Assembly: GCF_023656565.1 (NCBI RefSeq) | Contig: NZ_JAMOKG010000001.1 | Coordinates: forward strand, 1,691,383 to 1,755,382 | Source of the DNA: Flavobacterium tyrosinilyticum | GTDB lineage: Bacteria; Bacteroidota; Bacteroidia; Flavobacteriales; Flavobacteriaceae | Direction: 5' to 3' | Length of the DNA: 64,000 nucleotides | In this document: positions 1 through 8,917 of the stretch, in pieces | Numbering within the stretch: the stretch's first letter is position 1 | Layout: each line of letters begins with the position of its first letter | Made by a program: the position numbers and the translations under genes | The notes under the pieces: model-generated | Told to the model about the DNA's origin: nothing | Database searches by the model: none | What the model saw: the letters and a program-made list of their open reading frames with translations, nothing else

Positions 1-818
1 TTTTGTATTATTTTATCAAATCGGCAGTTGATGAAGTGCAGATAATGCCCAAATCATGGAAATTTATTCTGGCATTTTGGGGAACATTAATCGTTGCAGT
101 TGGCATTTTATATCCGTACGAAGCGTATCCAAAATTTTGGGGAGGTTATTTAATAAGAATCATTTATTTTCAATGGTTTATTTATATTGTTTTTGCTGGT
201 TTTGAACTTCGTGGCGTTTTGAAAAAAATCCTCACCCCGAAAGAAAAAACAACTCCAGCCGAAATGTGGTTCGGAATGCTTTTTTTAGGTAATTTTCTCT
301 TGTTTCTATTTTATTTTCTATCCATTATGGGAGCGCCAGGAGCTACCTATATAAGTGGAGCGGTCGTTTTTTCGTTTATTTTATACTTAGGGATTTCGAT
401 TCTTTTGTACCGAAAAAAAACAGACGATTTATTTTTATTGAATGGAAAGATTTCGAATAAAAAAATAGAATCAGCAGATGCAAGAATGTGGTCAGAAAAA
501 TTGGAGAACGCCATGTTTGAAAAAAGTTTATATAAAAATCCAAACCTGACACTTCAAGATCTTTCTCAAGAAATTAATATATCAAGCCATCAATTATCGC
601 AGTTTCTGAATAATAATCTAGGAAAGAATTTTACCAGTTACGTAAACGAATTTCGAATTAACGAAGCGTGTAAAATTATCACTTCTTCAGATAAATTGAC
701 ATTAGAATCTGTGGGTTATGATGTTGGTTTTAATTCTAAATCCACCTTCTTTGCCGCATTCAAAAAACATACGGGAACAACTCCGCTTAACTATCAGCTT
801 CAGGCTTTACAATCCTAA
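1..818 (+). CDS. Membrane-anchored AraC-type transcriptional regulator (5' truncated)
   Basis: The reading frame is open to the left window edge with no convincing start codon, so the N-terminus lies outside. The visible part has about four hydrophobic segments (roughly residues 21-39, 53-69, 92-111 and 115-136), then a cytoplasmic linker and a C-terminal AraC-type double helix-turn-helix (about residues 175-265). The second helix-turn-helix shows the typical VGYDVGFNSKSTFFAAFKKHTG pattern, split here as VGYDVGFNSKS and FFAAFKKHTG. This layout matches Bacteroidota regulators with a multi-pass membrane sensor fused to an AraC domain. It lies 111 bp upstream of an outer-membrane receptor on the same strand, which makes that receptor a plausible target. 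The ligand cannot be told from the sequence. Confidence 0.85.
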   Translation, partial: LYYFIKSAVDEVQIMPKSWKFILAFWGTLIVAVGILYPYEAYPKFWGGYLIRIIYFQWFIYIVFAGFELRGVLKKILTPKEKTTPAEMWFGMLFLGNFLLFLFYFLSIMGAPGATYISGAVVFSFILYLGISILLYRKKTDDLFLLNGKISNKKIESADARMWSEKLENAMFEKSLYKNPNLTLQDLSQEINISSHQLSQFLNNNLGKNFTSYVNEFRINEACKIITSSDKLTLESVGYDVGFNSKSTFFAAFKKHTGTTPLNYQLQALQS

Positions 819-929
819 TTGAGTATCGATTTATAAATTCGTACTCCTGATTTCGCTTTTTGCAATCTCATTTATTGATTTTCAGATGACTTTTGTTTCA
901 TCAAAGTCAAACTTAATCGCTAAAAATTT

Positions 930-3176
930 ATGAGATTTATAAAATTGGTTATCATTTCTATTTTTTTTCTGATTTTTTCATCAATAGAAATTAAAGCGCA
1001 ACGCTTCAAAAATGTTAAAGACAAAAGTTATTATAGCGATGATGTAATCCTTAGAAAAAAAACATTAAAGTCTCCTCAAGATACTGTAATTATTAAAGAG
1101 AAAGAGAAAGAGCACAATGAGCTAAATGAAGTGGTTATAAAAAGCCAAGTTTCATTATTAAAATACGGAGCAAACGGCAATATTGATGTCAATGTAAACG
1201 GAACTGTTCTGGCAACCAGCAGTTCGGTAAACGAATTGTTAGGAAGAGTCCCCAATGTTGTGGTTGCCGACGGAGAAATAAGTGTTGTTGGAAAAGGTGA
1301 AGCTATAATTTATCTCAACGGAGTTTTGATTAATTATGAACGCTTTGCTGCAATTCCCGTTTCGCAAATTCAAAAGATTGAAGTCATTTCCAATCCTTCT
1401 GCGAGATATGATGCCGAAGGAAAAGCGGTCATTAATATTATAACCAAAAAAAATATCGAAAGTGGTGTAATGGGAACTGTCAATCAGCATGTAACCGTTT
1501 CTAAATTTGGCGGAACAATTTATAATACGCTTGTTGATTTTAATTATTCGAAAGGGAAATTTTCGTTTGTAACCAACTACGGTTTGCAGTTAGGAAGAAA
1601 CCGCGAGTTGCTGTACACCACAAGAACACGCCCCGATTCTGATGATTTTATGAAATCTGAATTGACAACCGACTGGAAAAGAAGATTTAATAATTATTCT
1701 AATTTCGGATTTGGACTTCAGTATAGTTTTTCTCCCAATAATTATATTTCACTGGCGTATAGTGGAAATGTAAATGATCTAGGTGGAATTACAGAAAGCA
1801 GAAATTCGATAACCAATAATTTTGAAAAAAGTTTTTATGCCACAGATGTTGACAGAAACGATGTTTTGTTAAATCAGTTTGTCAATTTGAATTATAATTG
1901 GACAACAGCTAAAGGTTCGACATTGTTTATAGGATCACAATTTTCAAATTATAATCAAACCATAAGAGATTTTATTGGCGAAAATAGCTTGGTCGACGAA
2001 ACAGATTCCGAAAGATTTTTAAAGAATAATGTGGGAAGCCGGATTAATATAATCGCAGTTCAAGCAGATTATTCGAAGAAAATAAATGAAAAGGCAAAAC
2101 TAGAAATAGGAGCGAAGCTAAGCCACGCTACAATAAATTCAGGAACAGATTTTTTGATTTCTGATGATGAAATGAATTTTGAGCTGGATGACGAACTTTC
2201 AAGTGATTTTGAATACAATGAAAAAATCGCTGCGGCTTACTTTAATTATATCGGAACATGGAGCGAAAAGATTCATTTTTCTCTTGGCGTAAGAGGCGAA
2301 AAAACAAGTTATGATTTATTTACAAATGCCAACGGAATTCAAAAATTTGATAAATCGTACGGCAATTTTTTTCCCAATGCACTTTTAAACTTTAATCTTT
2401 CAGATGATTGGAAAGGGCATTTCTCCTATGTTTCCAGAATTACAAGACCGAGATATCAAGCTTTAAATCCGTATGTGATTTATCAGGATCCGTTTACTAC
2501 GATTGAAGGAAACCCAAATCTGCTTCCAGAGAAAACTCACGCTTTTGAAATAGGAACGATGTATAAAAAATTCGATTTTAAAGTTGGCTATACTTATAAA
2601 ATCGATCCCATTTCTGCGGCAGCTTTGCGCGGAGACACGCCAAACAGCTACATTTTAAGAGCACTAAATCTAGAAAAAGGACATACTTTTTTTACTTCAC
2701 TTTCAAGAGCTTTCAATTTCAAATGGTGGAATTCTGTTAACACAGCAAGCATTTCCTGGCAGAAATCGGTAGACAATTATTATGAATTTGCTTTTAGTCC
2801 AGTAGAACCTCAAATTTATTTATATACTAATAATACATTTACAATCCCTAAACTTTTTAAACTGCAGCTTTTGGCTTGGTATTTAAGTGATAGAAGTTAC
2901 GGGTTAGGAAGCGAAAACGGTCGTTCGACAGTCACTTTAGGAATAGAACGGAACTTTTTTAAAGATGCACTAAAGCTCAATTTCACAGCCAATGACATCT
3001 TTCATAAGTTTATGGTTTCTGGTGATTATAATGTTGGACAAACCCAAATTTATTATCACAGAACCTATAGCACTGATTATTTTAAATTAATTGCAACTTA
3101 TGATTTTGGAGATTCAAAAAAGACCACTTATAAAAAATCGGAAGTTGAGCAGTCGGAGAATAATAGGGCGAGATAA
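930..3176 (+). CDS. Outer membrane beta-barrel / TonB-dependent receptor family protein
   Basis: A 748-residue protein with an N-terminal signal peptide (about residues 1-23, ending in KAQ). A TonB-receptor-type plug follows at about residues 66-175, with the pattern IIYLNGVLI, then QIQKIEVISNPSARYDAEG, then VINIITKK. The rest is a long beta-barrel rich in alternating aromatic residues, as in the outer membrane beta-barrel family 3. It lacks the N-terminal carboxypeptidase-like repeat and the long SusC-type plug, so it is more likely a siderophore- or peptide-type receptor than a SusC glycan importer. No SusD partner is adjacent. The substrate is unknown. The AraC-type regulator directly upstream may control it. 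Confidence 0.85.
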   Translation: MRFIKLVIISIFFLIFSSIEIKAQRFKNVKDKSYYSDDVILRKKTLKSPQDTVIIKEKEKEHNELNEVVIKSQVSLLKYGANGNIDVNVNGTVLATSSSVNELLGRVPNVVVADGEISVVGKGEAIIYLNGVLINYERFAAIPVSQIQKIEVISNPSARYDAEGKAVINIITKKNIESGVMGTVNQHVTVSKFGGTIYNTLVDFNYSKGKFSFVTNYGLQLGRNRELLYTTRTRPDSDDFMKSELTTDWKRRFNNYSNFGFGLQYSFSPNNYISLAYSGNVNDLGGITESRNSITNNFEKSFYATDVDRNDVLLNQFVNLNYNWTTAKGSTLFIGSQFSNYNQTIRDFIGENSLVDETDSERFLKNNVGSRINIIAVQADYSKKINEKAKLEIGAKLSHATINSGTDFLISDDEMNFELDDELSSDFEYNEKIAAAYFNYIGTWSEKIHFSLGVRGEKTSYDLFTNANGIQKFDKSYGNFFPNALLNFNLSDDWKGHFSYVSRITRPRYQALNPYVIYQDPFTTIEGNPNLLPEKTHAFEIGTMYKKFDFKVGYTYKIDPISAAALRGDTPNSYILRALNLEKGHTFFTSLSRAFNFKWWNSVNTASISWQKSVDNYYEFAFSPVEPQIYLYTNNTFTIPKLFKLQLLAWYLSDRSYGLGSENGRSTVTLGIERNFFKDALKLNFTANDIFHKFMVSGDYNVGQTQIYYHRTYSTDYFKLIATYDFGDSKKTTYKKSEVEQSENNRAR

Positions 3177-3180
3177 ATAA

Positions 3181-3372
3181 TTAATTTTTTCTTCTTTTCA
3201 GTTGTGTATAAGTAATGAGGATTGCAACTGTAGAAAGAAAAGGAGCGATCACTAATCTAAAATCGGAGTATGAAATATCTTTAATGTCTTTTGTAAGCAA
3301 CGGACTTAAAGATATACTGATGTATAATAAACCAAGGATAATGAAAACTAATAAAAAGCTCTTTTTGCTCAT
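3181..3372 (-). CDS. Small two-helix membrane protein, function unknown
   Basis: A 63-residue protein beginning MSKKSF with two hydrophobic segments (about residues 5-25 and 41-58) and a basic tail (QLKRRKN). The positively charged ends suggest both termini are cytoplasmic. It starts with ATG, fills the space between the convergent receptor gene and lysC, and lies 142 bp downstream of lysC on the same strand, beyond the lysC terminator. I do not recognise a family. An overlapping plus-strand frame of similar length lacks protein character, so the minus-strand reading is preferred. Confidence 0.5.
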   Translation of the reverse strand: MSKKSFLLVFIILGLLYISISLSPLLTKDIKDISYSDFRLVIAPFLSTVAILITYTQLKRRKN

Positions 3373-3440
3373 TTTAAGTTCTTTAGAAAGAAAGTAAATA
3401 TAATCAAAAACAAGTTAAGTGAAGAAAATTCTTTCGAAAT

Positions 3441-3480
3441 AAAAAAGGCTTCACTTAATTGTGAAGCCTTTTCAATAATT
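3441..3480 (-). terminator. Intrinsic terminator of lysC
   Basis: Perfect 10-bp stem: 3445-3454 pairs with 3461-3470 (AAGGCTTCAC / GTGAAGCCTT) around a 6-nt loop. On the minus strand it is followed by a run of T. It lies 45 bp past the lysC stop codon. Confidence 0.8.
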
Positions 3481-3514
3481 TTTGAATTAAATAATTACCT
3501 TTTATAAAGCAATA

Positions 3515-4774
3515 TTAGATTAATTCTTTCGTCACAATTTGCATGGTTTCGCGGCTAACTTGTTTCAATAAAACTTCTTTGTTAGCTTCTACCGTTTGAG
3601 CTGCCTCTTCTGTAAAGTGACGAATGGTATATAAGGTTACATTTTCGCTGTATTCTACTTTGAATTTTTTAGAAAGAATCGAATTCAATTCTGGGAAATT
3701 TCCAAATTTATCTTCCACACAAACAGAGAAACTAATGGCAGAGTTCTGAATTAAGTTTACTTTGATTTTGAATTCGTGGAATAAACCGAAAATCTCACTG
3801 ATGTTTTCCTCCATAATGAAAGAGAAATCAATTGATGAAAGCGATATTAAAAGCTGTTCTCTTTTTACGATAAAACATGGATATTGTGGTTCCAAGTCAA
3901 CTCCTTTAGAAACACAAGTTCCTTTTAATAACGGATTGATAAACGATTTTACGTATAATGGAATTTCTTTTTTCTGTAACGGCTGTAATGTTTTTGGGTG
4001 AATAACCGTTGCTCCGTAAAATGCTAATTCGATCGCTTCACGATATGAAATCTGGTTCAATAAACTTGCATTTTCAAAATAACGCGGATCGGCATTCATA
4101 ACTCCAGGAACATCTTTCCAGATCGTTACACTTTCGGCATTTAAGCAGTAAGCAAAAATTCCAGCAGTATAATCAGAACCTTCACGGCCAAGAGTTGTAG
4201 TGAAGTTGTTTTCGTCGGCACCTAAGAAACCTTGTGTAATATTCAACTGTTTTCTAGGTACATTTTTGCTGATGTTTTGTTGCGTTGTTTCCCAATCAAC
4301 CTCTGCATCTCTGTAGTTTGCATTGGTTTTGATGAAATTGCGAACGTCAAGCCATTGCGTCTGAATTCCCATGAAATTCATAAAATGACTTAAAATATTA
4401 GTCGAAATCAACTCACCAAAACTAACAACCTGATCGTACACAAAGTTATAATTTGGAGATTTATTATGTGCTAAGAAATATTCTAGTTCAGCAAATTGTG
4501 CATTTACAGCTGCAAAAACGGCATGATTTTCATCTTCAAACAAATCCAATAAGATCTGATTGTGGTATTTTTTGATTTCCTGAACAGAAGAATTCAATTC
4601 TGTCGATTTTTCAAAGTAATTCTTGATTACTACTTCAAGAGCATTTGTTGTTTTCCCCATAGCCGAAACTACAAGAATTACGTCTTCGTAACCTACTTTT
4701 TGTAAAACGTCGTATACGTTTTTAATTCCATCTGCATCTTTTACCGATGCTCCTCCAAATTTAAATACTCTCAT
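3515..4774 (-). CDS. lysC: Aspartate kinase (monofunctional)
   Basis: Catalyses ATP-dependent phosphorylation of L-aspartate, the first step towards lysine, threonine, methionine and diaminopimelate. The 419-residue protein starts with the family signature MRVFKFGGASV (KFGG near residue 5). It has the aspartate-binding/nucleotide region GREGSDYTAGIFAYCLNA near residue 195 and a C-terminal ACT-type regulatory part from about residue 300. It has no homoserine dehydrogenase domain, and its length is normal for a monofunctional enzyme. The ATG start is the first one consistent with the KFGG motif. No other lysine-pathway gene is adjacent. I see no lysine riboswitch upstream; the 150 bp there carry an inverted-repeat element instead. 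Confidence 0.93.
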   Translation of the reverse strand: MRVFKFGGASVKDADGIKNVYDVLQKVGYEDVILVVSAMGKTTNALEVVIKNYFEKSTELNSSVQEIKKYHNQILLDLFEDENHAVFAAVNAQFAELEYFLAHNKSPNYNFVYDQVVSFGELISTNILSHFMNFMGIQTQWLDVRNFIKTNANYRDAEVDWETTQQNISKNVPRKQLNITQGFLGADENNFTTTLGREGSDYTAGIFAYCLNAESVTIWKDVPGVMNADPRYFENASLLNQISYREAIELAFYGATVIHPKTLQPLQKKEIPLYVKSFINPLLKGTCVSKGVDLEPQYPCFIVKREQLLISLSSIDFSFIMEENISEIFGLFHEFKIKVNLIQNSAISFSVCVEDKFGNFPELNSILSKKFKVEYSENVTLYTIRHFTEEAAQTVEANKEVLLKQVSRETMQIVTKELI

Positions 4775-4805
4775 TTTTTAATTAATAGATTTTTAGATTT
4801 TTTTC

Positions 4806-4868
4806 CGCCACGAATTCACGAATATTTTTTTCTAATCTTTACGAATAAAAATTCATGAATTCGTGGCG
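4806..4868. repeat. Inverted-repeat element, family D (GCCACGAATTCACGAAT)
   Basis: Arms at 4806-4823 and 4851-4868 match at 17 of 18 positions as inverted copies. A second copy of the family lies at 23207-23294. It sits between lysC and the upstream GNAT gene. Confidence 0.75.
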
Positions 4869-4924
4869 AATTGCCAAAGACTTTAAAATCATGTTAATCC
4901 TTATAATCTGTGGCTAAATATTTT

Positions 4925-5413
4925 TTATAATTTTTCTAAGAACGAATTAACTCCTGCTTCATCCATTTGAACCACTTGCCAGTCTTCTAGAATTCTTGCG
5001 CCAGAATTCTTGTAAAAGTTTACCGCTGGTGTGTTCCATGCCAAAACATTCCACTCAACTCTTCTCACATTATCTTTTTTTCCTTGCTTCATGATTTCAG
5101 CATAAAGAGCAGAACCTAAACCTGTCCCACGCATCTTTTCTTTTACAATCAAATCTTCAAGATGAATTGTCTTTCCTTTCCAGGTAGAATAGCGGTAATA
5201 ATACAATGCAATTCCAACAATTTCTTTCTGTTTTTCTTCGTTTTCGATTTCTGCTACAAAAACGTGAAATAATGGCTTTTCGCCAAAACCATCACGTATT
5301 AAATCTTCCTCAGTAATGACAACCGCATCAGGCTCTTTTTCGAATATAGCCAGCTCCTGAATAAGCTCTAACACCGATTTCATGTCTTCAGGATTTCCTT
5401 TTCTAATATTCAT
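4925..5413 (-). CDS. GNAT family N-acetyltransferase, SSAT-like
   Basis: A 162-residue acetyl-CoA-dependent acetyltransferase. The acetyl-CoA pyrophosphate-binding motif RGTGLG is at residues 95-100, preceded by the beta-strand LEDLIV. The later WNVLAWNTPAVNFYKNSGA stretch resembles the C-terminal half of diamine/spermidine N-acetyltransferases. The polyamine substrate is therefore an inference from the spacing of LEDLIV, RGxGxG and NxPAxxFYxxxGA; other amines are possible. It is transcribed towards lysC with 150 bp between the genes, so co-transcription is possible but not shown. The start MNIRKG fits the beginning of the fold. Confidence 0.82.
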   Translation of the reverse strand: MNIRKGNPEDMKSVLELIQELAIFEKEPDAVVITEEDLIRDGFGEKPLFHVFVAEIENEEKQKEIVGIALYYYRYSTWKGKTIHLEDLIVKEKMRGTGLGSALYAEIMKQGKKDNVRRVEWNVLAWNTPAVNFYKNSGARILEDWQVVQMDEAGVNSFLEKL

Positions 5414-5584
5414 ATATTCCTATTTTTAACTATTTAATATCTAAAAAAGCTTCGTTTTATTGGTCGCTTTTTGCAGATTATTAGCAAATATACAATAGTA
5501 ACAAACTAACAAAATAATTTTTAAATCATTCTCACAAAATAGACGATATTTGTGACTTAAAAATAAAACTATAACGATTTAGCA

Positions 5585-6589
5585 ATGGAAGAACGCAATA
5601 AAACACTGGGAGAGTTTATTATTGAGCACCAAAAAGCATTTCAGTATTCGTCGGGAGAACTTTCCCGAATTATTAACTCGATACGTTTGGCAGCAAAGGT
5701 TGTCAATCATAAAGTTAATCAAGCAGGTTTAGTAGACATTATTGGCGCCGCGGGCGAGCAGAATGTTCAAGGAGAAGACCAGCAAAAATTAGATGTCTAT
5801 GCAAACGAAGTATTTATCCAGACGTTAATAAACCGTGAGATTGTCTGTGGTATTGCTTCTGAAGAAAACGACGATTTTATTACTGTTCAGGGGAGCGACA
5901 ACAGTCATAATAATAAGTACGTGATCTTAATGGATCCGCTTGACGGATCTTCAAACATTGATGTGAATGTTTCTGTCGGAACTATTTTTTCTGTTTTCAG
6001 AAGAATTACTCCAATAGGAACCCCGGTAACTAGCGAGGATTTTTTACAGCCGGGAATCAATCAAGTTGCAGCAGGCTATGTAATTTATGGAACTTCTACA
6101 ATGCTGGTTTATACAACTGGACATGGGGTGAATGGTTTTACACTAAATCCTGCGATAGGTACATTTTACCTTTCGCATCCAAACATGAAATTTCCAAGAA
6201 ATGGAAATATATATTCGGTAAACGAGGGGAATTATGTTCATTTTCCGCAGGGGGTAAAAAATTACATTAAATATTGCCAGCGTGAAGAAGAAGACAGGCC
6301 GTACACTTCGAGATACATCGGAAGTTTAGTAGCCGATTTTCACCGAAATATGATTAAAGGTGGAGTTTATATTTATCCAACAAGTTCAAAAGCTCCAAAA
6401 GGGAAATTACGTTTACTGTACGAATGTAATCCGATGGCGTTTTTAGCAGAACAGGCAGGAGGAAAAGCAACAGATGGTTTTGGAAGAATTCTAGAAATCC
6501 AGCCAACTGAACTGCACCAAAGAGTTCCTTTTTTCTGCGGAAGCTATAATATGGTAGAAAAAGCTGAGGAATTTATGGCGGCTGAGTGA
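5585..6589 (+). CDS. fbp: Fructose-1,6-bisphosphatase class I
   Basis: Hydrolyses fructose-1,6-bisphosphate to fructose-6-phosphate in gluconeogenesis. The 334-residue length is normal for class I. The metal-binding core is clear: ASEEND near residue 91 supplies the acidic pair, and [12 protein letters not shown] (Asp117, Asp120) is the family signature. The substrate-binding region [17 protein letters not shown] and the late [10 protein letters not shown] segment are also present. It is a single-gene unit: a divergent GNAT gene lies upstream and a strong terminator follows. Confidence 0.95.
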   Translation: MEERNKTLGEFIIEHQKAFQYSSGELSRIINSIRLAAKVVNHKVNQAGLVDIIGAAGEQNVQGEDQQKLDVYANEVFIQTLINREIVCGIASEENDDFITVQGSDNSHNNKYVILMDPLDGSSNIDVNVSVGTIFSVFRRITPIGTPVTSEDFLQPGINQVAAGYVIYGTSTMLVYTTGHGVNGFTLNPAIGTFYLSHPNMKFPRNGNIYSVNEGNYVHFPQGVKNYIKYCQREEEDRPYTSRYIGSLVADFHRNMIKGGVYIYPTSSKAPKGKLRLLYECNPMAFLAEQAGGKATDGFGRILEIQPTELHQRVPFFCGSYNMVEKAEEFMAAE

Positions 6590-6647
6590 GTGATCAGTTT
6601 TTAGTTTTCAGTCACAGTCGCAGTTTTCAGTCTGGACTATAAATAGC

Positions 6648-6686
6648 AAACCCGGCAGGTTTTTTTAAAACTTGTCGGGTTTTTGT
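6648..6686 (+). terminator. Intrinsic terminator of fbp
   Basis: Stem AAACCCGGCAGGTTT / AAACTTGTCGGGTTT (6648-6682, one G-T pair) followed by T residues. It belongs to the CCCGACAG/CTGTCGGG stem type that recurs at 42421 and 63101. Confidence 0.85.
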
Positions 6687-6719
6687 TTGAAGTGAGATCA
6701 TGTTTTTGTTGAACTTAAG

Positions 6720-6753
6720 TTGTAATTATTTATGTGCATTTTTTATATATTTG
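6720..6753 (+). promoter_or_regulatory. Bacteroidota-type promoter (TTG-N23-TATATTTG)
   Basis: An exact TAnnTTTG -7 box (6746-6753) with a TTG at 6720-6722 and a 23-nt spacer, at the long end of the range for Flavobacterium sigma-A promoters. It lies 20 bp before the start of the 6774 gene. Confidence 0.5.
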
Positions 6754-6773
6754 TAAGTAAAAAGTTATAATTT

Positions 6774-7148
6774 ATGAAAATTGAAAAAATTATTAATGAA
6801 TTTGATAGGTTGATAAAAATTGCTAGTGAAGAAGATAATAAATATGCTTTTCAAGATCCAGCATATGAACTTATAGATGATTTAGAAGAATCAGGAAATG
6901 CTTTTGATTTTGTAGAACCTATATTTCGTTTAATTGAAAAAAGTCCAGACATTGATTTTGGAGGTCCTGGTCCTTTTGGAAGTTTTTTGGAAAAATTTTA
7001 CCATAAAGGTTATGAAGAAAAATTGCTGGATTCATTAAATCGTAATCCTAAAAAGTATACAATTTTCTTGTTATCTCGTTTATGTAATGATTCAAATAAT
7101 CCTAAAAATAAAGAGTATAAGTCTATTTTGAGTTCGCTTGAAAAATAA
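6774..7148 (+). CDS. Small acidic protein, possible orphan immunity-type protein
   Basis: A 124-residue, acidic, all-helical-looking protein with no signal peptide or membrane segment. The central segment DIDFGGPGPFGSFLEKF followed by YEEKLLDSLNRNP and the closing LSRLCND resembles small cytoplasmic proteins often found as immunity partners or orphan immunity genes in polymorphic toxin loci. This is from memory of the pattern, not a search. No toxin gene is adjacent. It has its own promoter and terminator, so it stands alone between housekeeping genes. Its codons look more AT-rich than fbp next to it. Other roles are possible. Confidence 0.6.
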   Translation: MKIEKIINEFDRLIKIASEEDNKYAFQDPAYELIDDLEESGNAFDFVEPIFRLIEKSPDIDFGGPGPFGSFLEKFYHKGYEEKLLDSLNRNPKKYTIFLLSRLCNDSNNPKNKEYKSILSSLEK

Positions 7149-7185
7149 TTTTTGATAATCTCATTTTTATTAGAAATTAAAAAAA

Positions 7186-7226
7186 ACAAAACCCGATAAA
7201 ATCAATTATCGGGTTTTGTTTTTTAA
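7186..7226 (+). terminator. Intrinsic terminator
   Basis: Perfect 13-bp stem ACAAAACCCGATA (7186-7198) with TATCGGGTTTTGT (7207-7219), then a T run. It is downstream of the 6774 gene and may also serve the convergent 7287 gene. Confidence 0.85.
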
Positions 7227-7286
7227 ATTTTCATTCGCAGTCAAGTTTCAGTACAAAACTGAACACTAAAAACTGAACACTGAATT

Positions 7287-7718
7287 TTATTTATGCATAT
7301 GCTGCATTTCATAGATAAAAGTATCTGCATCTACTTTTTTGTCAACCAATGACAATGCTTTTGCAATGATATAATCTACGTTGCTTGGTGTGAATCCTAG
7401 CGCAACACTTATTTTTTTCAATAATACTTCTTGTTTGTCTTCAAGATGATGATCAACATGAACCATTCTTGTTAAATCATATAAACGCTCTAAACGTTGA
7501 ACATATGAATAAGGTGGATTGATAGGATATTTTAATGGATCGCTAAGAATTTCTTCGTATTCCGATTCTGTAATTTCTAAACGAGAAGCAAGTTTGTCTA
7601 AAAAGGCTTTTTCCTCTGGATATACTACTCCATCTGCTAATGCTACACGTACGATAGCAGAAAAGTGTCCTTTGTTTCTTTGCTTGAATTCGCTATCAAA
7701 TAATTCTGAAAATGACAT
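7287..7718 (-). CDS. TerB-like protein (tellurite resistance/DjlA-type fold)
   Basis: A 143-residue cytoplasmic protein with a TerB-type helical domain. The diagnostic part is ALADGVVYPEEKAFLDKLA near residue 27, in which the D-G-x-x-x-x-E-E spacing forms the acidic metal-binding helix pair of TerB and DjlA. A second similar segment, RMVHVDHHLEDKQEVLLKKI, sits near residue 84. Stand-alone TerB proteins are common in Flavobacteriaceae; most are linked to stress or metal sensing by name only. No other ter genes are present, so the tellurite label should not be taken literally. On the minus strand a TATATTTG box (7740-7747) lies 22 bp upstream of the start. Confidence 0.75.
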   Translation of the reverse strand: MSFSELFDSEFKQRNKGHFSAIVRVALADGVVYPEEKAFLDKLASRLEITESEYEEILSDPLKYPINPPYSYVQRLERLYDLTRMVHVDHHLEDKQEVLLKKISVALGFTPSNVDYIIAKALSLVDKKVDADTFIYEMQHMHK

Positions 7719-7886
7719 AATTATTAAGTTTTTATATCACAAATATAAATTTTATTTTACATTAACGATTTTAAATTTCTCATAAAATTTAACTTATTTT
7801 TATTGCAGGAATTGGATGCTTGAATCTTTAATTTTGAAAATTAATCGTAAGTTTACAACCCCTAATTATTTAATTACAATATACCT

Positions 7887-8480
7887 ATGTCACAATTTTG
7901 GATTTATTTTCAAATAGGATTAAAACACGTTTTAGATATCAATGCTTACGATCACGTTCTTTTTTTAATCGCCTTAACCGTTCCGTATCTTTTTAAAGAC
8001 TGGAAAAAGATTTTTCTTCTGGTTTCTATTTTTACAATTGGTCATACTTTGGCTCTAGTGCTTTCTGTTTACGGCATTATTGCCATAAAAGTAGATGTTG
8101 TAGAATTCTTGATTCCGATTACAATTCTCGTAACCGCTCTTTATCATTTGTTTACGGCTGGAAAGACCTCAAAAAATGATGGCGTAAATTTGGTATTTTT
8201 CATAACTTTATTCTTTGGAATTATTCACGGACTAGGTTTTTCTAATTATTTCAAAACAATTTTAGGTGGCTCTGCAACCTCAAAATTGTTACCTTTGGGA
8301 GAGTTTGCCTTAGGGATAGAAGCTGCTCAATTAGTAGTAGTTTTTGTTGTTCTGGTAATTTCATATATAGTGCAGACGGTTTTTCGTTTTTCAAAACGCG
8401 ACTGGGCGCTTGTAATGTCGGCTTTCATTATTGGAGTTGTAATTCCGATGATTATTGAAAGTCCAATTTGGAACAGATAA
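7887..8480 (+). CDS. HupE/UreJ-type membrane protein
   Basis: A 197-residue polytopic membrane protein with about six to seven hydrophobic segments. Motifs fit the second HupE/UreJ family: YDHVLFLIALT near residue 20, GHTLAL near residue 52, and FGIIHGLGFS near residue 110. The conserved His/Asp residues of these motifs suggest a metal (nickel or cobalt) transport role in the family. No hydrogenase or urease gene is nearby, so its substrate is uncertain. It starts a tight plus-strand run: the dCMP deaminase begins 5 bp after its stop. Confidence 0.8.
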   Translation: MSQFWIYFQIGLKHVLDINAYDHVLFLIALTVPYLFKDWKKIFLLVSIFTIGHTLALVLSVYGIIAIKVDVVEFLIPITILVTALYHLFTAGKTSKNDGVNLVFFITLFFGIIHGLGFSNYFKTILGGSATSKLLPLGEFALGIEAAQLVVVFVVLVISYIVQTVFRFSKRDWALVMSAFIIGVVIPMIIESPIWNR

Positions 8481-8485
8481 ATTAA

Positions 8486-8917
8486 ATGGAAGTAAAAAAG
8501 CTGAATAAATACGATAAAGCATATCTGCGAATTGCAAAAGAGTGGAGCCTGCTTTCTTACTGTAAACGTAAACAAGTTGGTGCTATTATCGTAAAGGACA
8601 GAATGATCATTTCTGATGGCTACAATGGAACGCCGTCTGGATTTGAAAATTGCTGCGAAGACGAAGACGGATTAACACGCTGGGATGTTTTACACGCCGA
8701 AGCAAATGCGATCCTGAAAGTAGCCAGATCAACTCAGTCTTGCGAAGGCGCAACATTGTATATTACGCTTTCGCCTTGCAAAGAATGCAGCAAATTAATA
8801 CATCAGTCTGGGATAAAAAGAGTGGTGTATAAAGATGGATATCGTGATGATTCTGGAATTCAATTTTTAATAAAAGCGGGCATAGAAGTAGAGCATATTC
8901 CTGTTTTAGAAGAGTAA
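8486..8917 (+). CDS. dCMP deaminase
   Basis: Zinc-dependent deaminase predicted to convert dCMP to dUMP for thymidylate synthesis. The 143-residue protein has the two-part zinc site of the cytidine/deoxycytidylate deaminase family: HAEANA with His70 and catalytic Glu72, and SPCKEC with Cys98 and Cys101. The DGYNGTPSGFENC segment near residue 44 matches dCMP deaminases rather than tRNA adenosine deaminases. It follows the HupE-like gene by 5 bp, and its TAA stop overlaps the ATG of the protease gene by one base (TAATG), which suggests translational coupling. Confidence 0.9.
   Translation: MEVKKLNKYDKAYLRIAKEWSLLSYCKRKQVGAIIVKDRMIISDGYNGTPSGFENCCEDEDGLTRWDVLHAEANAILKVARSTQSCEGATLYITLSPCKECSKLIHQSGIKRVVYKDGYRDDSGIQFLIKAGIEVEHIPVLEE

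Noticed and set aside
4775..4924. Lysine riboswitch before lysC
   Set aside because: The region is short and taken up by an inverted-repeat element; the conserved riboswitch core is not visible.
7287..7718. Tellurite resistance operon
   Set aside because: Only a single TerB-like protein is present; no terC, terD or other partners.
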